NCBI GenBank assembly: GCA_934131055.1
Contig: CAKOZB010000064.1
Coordinates: forward strand, 1-7,954
From: an uncultured Clostridia bacterium
Lineage (GTDB): Bacteria > Bacillota > Clostridia > TANB77 > CAG-508
DNA: 7,954 nucleotides
Direction of reading: 5' to 3'
Below are positions 6,030-7,954 of the stretch, in pieces. Positions within the stretch are counted from its first letter, which is position 1. Each line of letters opens with the position of its first letter. The notes beneath the pieces are model-generated. The model was not told where the DNA came from. It saw only the letters and a list, made by a program, of their open reading frames with translations, and did not search any database. Made by a program: the position numbers and the translations under genes.

Positions 6030-7433
6030 ATGGATTTTGTAAATGAAAAGTTAGAAGAATTTAATAAATTCTTAGATGGTAAAAAGGTTGCTATAATCGG
6101 CATGGGTGTTAGCAATGTACCTTTGCTTGATTATTTTTATGATAAAAATGCGAAAGTTACAGTATTTGACAAGAGAAATTTATCAGATGAAATTATGGAA
6201 AAAATAAATAAATATAGATATGAAGTTGAAATAGGAGAAGATAATTTATCTAGACTACATGGATATGATGTGATTTTTAGATCTCCTAGTGCATTACCAA
6301 CAATGCCAGAGTTTGTAGAAGAAGTCGAAAGAGGTGCATTATTAACTTCTGAAATTGAAATGGTATTAAAGCTTGCACCATGTAAGGTCATAGGCGTAAC
6401 TGGCACAGAGGGAAAAACTACTACTACATCAATTATATATGAAATATTAAAGCAAACAGGACGTAATTGCTTTTTAGGAGGAAACATTGGAAAGCCTATA
6501 TTTACTAAAGTAAAAGACATGAGACCAGACGATATAATTGTGCTTGAATTAAGTAGTTTTCAATTAATGGGAATGGAAGTTAGCCCAGATATTGCAGTTG
6601 TAACAAATATGTTTCCAGACCACTTGAATGTACATAAATCATATGAGGAGTATCAAGAAGCAAAGAAAAATATTTTCTTACATCAAGATAAAAACGGAAT
6701 AGCAATCCTAAATAAGGATAATGATATTACTAGAAACTTTGCAAAAGATGTAGTCGGAAAAGCTGTATTCTTTAGTAGTACAAAGCAATTGAAAGATGGA
6801 TATGTGTATGACAGAGCTGACCAGATGATAAAACATTGTGTAGATGGAAAATGCATAGAGTTATTGAAAAAAGATGAAATAAAATTAAGAGGAATTCATA
6901 ATTACGAAAATATTTGTGCTGCACTTGCAGCAACAGAAACAGTTGCTACTCAAGAACAACAATTAAATGCAATAAAGAATTTTAATGGGGTTGAACACCG
7001 ATTAGAGTTTGTAAGAGAACTAAATGGAGTAAGATATTACAACGATTCTATTGGAACTAGTCCAGCAAGTACAATTGCAGGATTGAATGCTTTTGATGAG
7101 AATATTGTATTGCTAGCAGGTGGATCAGACAAAGGATTAGATTACAAAGAAATTGGAGAAAAAATAGCACAAAAAGTAGGAACATTAATATTGACTGGCC
7201 CAACATCTGAAAAAATTGAAAATGCAACAGTCATAGCATTAGGAGAAATGCAAGATAAGAAAATAGACATTATACATTGTACAAATCTTGAAGAAGCCGT
7301 TAAAATGGCAAAACAAAAAGCAGTAACAGGAGATGTAGTGTTATTATCGCCGGCAAGTGCAAGCTTTGATGCCTTCAAAAATTTTGAAGAACGTGGAAAA
7401 AAATTCAAGCAGTATGTAAACGAACTAAATTAA
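6030..7433 (+). CDS. murD: MurD, UDP-N-acetylmuramoyl-L-alanine--D-glutamate ligase
   Basis: A 467-residue cytoplasmic ligase adding D-glutamate to UDP-MurNAc-L-Ala with ATP, the second amino-acid step of peptidoglycan precursor synthesis. An N-terminal Rossmann-like domain carries GMGVSN (24-29). The central ATPase domain has the P-loop GVTGTEGKTT (122-131), NMFPDHLNVH (193-202) and YQEAKKNI (208-215), whose first lysine (K212) fits the carbamylated lysine. The C-terminal domain has GVEHRLE (320-326), NDSIGTSP (338-345), GGSDKG (364-369) and SPASASFDAFKNFEERG (440-456). Length is normal (about 440-470). The P-loop has E where GTNGKT is usual, and NDSIGTSP replaces NDSKATNP; my recollection is that NDSI-x-(S/T)SP variants occur in clostridial MurD, so this looks like a clade feature rather than damage. 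No other division or wall genes adjoin it. It probably shares a transcript with the upstream kinase-like gene. Confidence 0.95.
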   Translation: MDFVNEKLEEFNKFLDGKKVAIIGMGVSNVPLLDYFYDKNAKVTVFDKRNLSDEIMEKINKYRYEVEIGEDNLSRLHGYDVIFRSPSALPTMPEFVEEVERGALLTSEIEMVLKLAPCKVIGVTGTEGKTTTTSIIYEILKQTGRNCFLGGNIGKPIFTKVKDMRPDDIIVLELSSFQLMGMEVSPDIAVVTNMFPDHLNVHKSYEEYQEAKKNIFLHQDKNGIAILNKDNDITRNFAKDVVGKAVFFSSTKQLKDGYVYDRADQMIKHCVDGKCIELLKKDEIKLRGIHNYENICAALAATETVATQEQQLNAIKNFNGVEHRLEFVRELNGVRYYNDSIGTSPASTIAGLNAFDENIVLLAGGSDKGLDYKEIGEKIAQKVGTLILTGPTSEKIENATVIALGEMQDKKIDIIHCTNLEEAVKMAKQKAVTGDVVLLSPASASFDAFKNFEERGKKFKQYVNELN

Positions 7434-7458
7434 CAAAACAAAAACCTTCTCATATAAT
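7430..7458 (+). promoter_or_regulatory. Promoter overlapping the murD end
   Basis: TTAACA (7430-7435, overlapping the murD stop codon) and perfect TATAAT (7453-7458) are 17 bases apart. The -10 box lies in the left arm of the murD terminator hairpin. Initiation near 7465 would begin in the right arm and leave its SD-like AGGAGG unpaired. It would drive the gene at 7539. Confidence 0.55.
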
Positions 7459-7478
7459 ACAGTATATGAGGAGGTTTT
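7441..7478. terminator. murD: murD terminator hairpin, probably two-way
   Basis: AAAACCTTCTCATATA (7441-7456) pairs with TATATGAGGAGGTTTT (7463-7478), a 16-bp stem with one G-U pair and a 6-base loop. It starts 7 bases after the murD stop. The plus-strand T-tract is the TTTT at the end of the arm. On the minus strand the stem is followed by a better T-rich tail, so it can work in both directions. Confidence 0.75.
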
Positions 7479-7482
7479 AATA

Positions 7483-7500
7483 ATGCAAGAACATTATTAA
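7483..7500 (+). CDS. Possible five-codon leader ORF (MQEHY)
   Basis: AGGAGG (7469-7474) lies 8 bases before an ATG followed by CAA GAA CAT TAT TAA. The SD is ideal but lies in the right arm of the murD terminator, so it is hidden in read-through RNA and free in RNA started from the promoter at 7430-7458. The ORF ends 38 bases before the ATG at 7539. It may be a leader peptide, the stub of a decayed gene, or coincidence, since a GGAGG in a stem arm need not be an SD. Confidence 0.25.
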   Translation: MQEHY

Positions 7501-7538
7501 AATATATCTTCCAGAATAGTTCGAGGGAGGATACAAAT

Positions 7539-7826
7539 ATGTTAAATACTGATGAATATATGAAAACTATAATTGGAGATACATATACAAGAAGCGAGAT
7601 AAACATAAAAGAGCCAACTTTACAGACGGTAGACTTATATCCAGAGTTATATTTAAAAATTAATCCGATAGTTATAAATAAATGCAAAAAAATTACACAA
7701 AAACCAACAAAAACTTTAATTAACCAAATTACTGATGAAATTCTTGAAGAATTAAATGAAAAAAATACCAAAGATGACATAAAAAGGGCGTTTATTCAAA
7801 TTTTGGTGTTAAATCAACTAAAATAG
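7539..7826 (+). CDS. Small protein of unknown function, C-terminus cut by a foldback element
   Basis: A 95-residue soluble protein with no signal peptide or membrane segment. SD GGGAGG (7525-7530) is 8 bases before the ATG. I do not recognise the family. Visible features are an N-terminal YMKTIIGDTYTRSE stretch, a central VDLYPELYLKINPIVINKC segment, a basic KKITQKPTK linker and a predicted helical, charged C-terminal third (ITDEILEELNEKNTKDDIKRAFIQILVL). The stop TAG (7824-7826) is created at the left end of the inverted-repeat element. If one TA and the element interior are removed, the frame continues as YFRRMI and ends at TAA 7950-7952, giving 101 residues. Loss of only six residues may leave it functional. 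It probably has its own promoter downstream of murD. Confidence 0.7.
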   Translation: MLNTDEYMKTIIGDTYTRSEINIKEPTLQTVDLYPELYLKINPIVINKCKKITQKPTKTLINQITDEILEELNEKNTKDDIKRAFIQILVLNQLK

Positions 7827-7933
7827 AAATAATTTTGTTTTTTAAACTGCGCCATGTCGCTCTTGGTCGGAGCTCCTTCGGACTCCTCAAAAGGCGAGCT
7901 CGGGCTTGTTTTGCAAAACATAAATTATTTCTA
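7824..7933. mobile_element. MITE-like foldback element with TA ends
   Basis: The ends TAGAAATAATTT (7824-7835) and AAATTATTTCTA (7922-7933) are perfect 12-bp inverted repeats. Pairing continues with TGTTTT (7836-7841) and AAAACA (7915-7920) after one bulged base, then in patches: AAAC/GTTT, GCTC (7859-7862)/GAGC (7896-7899), TTGG/TCAA, and an apical stem GGAG (7869-7872)/CTCC (7883-7886) with TCC/GGA closing a TTC loop. All pairs share one centre near 7878. The core is GC-rich, unlike the flanks. A TA at each outer edge fits the TA target duplication of IS630/Tc1-mariner elements and their MITEs. No transposase is encoded. Alternatively it is a structured RNA or terminator, though no T-run follows. 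Confidence 0.6.
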
Positions 7934-7954
7934 CTTCAGAAGAATGATTTAAAA

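Noticed and set aside
7430..7780. A 116-codon minus-strand frame opposite the 95-residue gene
   Set aside because: No SD and a hydrophobic F/I/V/S-rich translation typical of antisense to lysine- and asparagine-rich coding; the plus-strand gene has a good SD.
1..7954. CRISPR arrays, tRNA or rRNA genes, replication origin, classical riboswitches
   Set aside because: No regularly spaced repeats, cloverleaf-like or rRNA-like stretches, or DnaA-box clusters were seen on reading through the window.

Overview
The window is AT-rich, with A/T-biased codons, purine-rich Shine-Dalgarno (SD) sites, consensus housekeeping promoters, a TTG start and a LexA (DinR)-type operator. This fits a low-GC Firmicute of the class Clostridia. 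The species cannot be named from the sequence. Most of it is ordinary chromosomal housekeeping DNA; the accessory material sits at the two ends.

Layout. Positions 1-350 hold no intact gene: a possible decayed IS30-type transposase fragment (2-112), then AT-rich spacer leading to a promoter. Positions 351-1454 encode an Rpn/PDDEXK-family nuclease (transposase_31 type) with an unusual 77-residue N-terminal extension. A short spacer carries a LexA-like operator and a strong promoter for uvrA (1606-4434), the damage-recognition ATPase of nucleotide excision repair. uvrA ends at a two-way terminator facing a LOG-family phosphoribohydrolase gene on the minus strand (4535-5092). That gene and a cytidylate kinase-like gene (5266-5970) are divergently transcribed from back-to-back promoters. 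murD (6030-7433, peptidoglycan precursor synthesis) follows the kinase on the same strand after a 59-base spacer that can form competing hairpins. Downstream of murD a terminator hairpin, a promoter and a five-codon mini-ORF overlap one another, followed by a 95-residue gene of unknown function (7539-7826).

The most interesting object is at the right edge. Positions 7824-7933 form a foldback element of about 110 bp, with AT-rich terminal inverted repeats, a GC-rich core and TA at both ends, like a miniature inverted-repeat transposable element (MITE) of the IS630/Tc1-mariner type. The element supplies the stop codon of the 95-residue gene. Removing it with one TA copy rejoins the reading frame, which then runs six more residues to a TAA still inside the window. 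No new multi-gene system was found. Several start codons were moved inward from the longest reading frame because of SD placement (uvrA, the LOG gene, murD).
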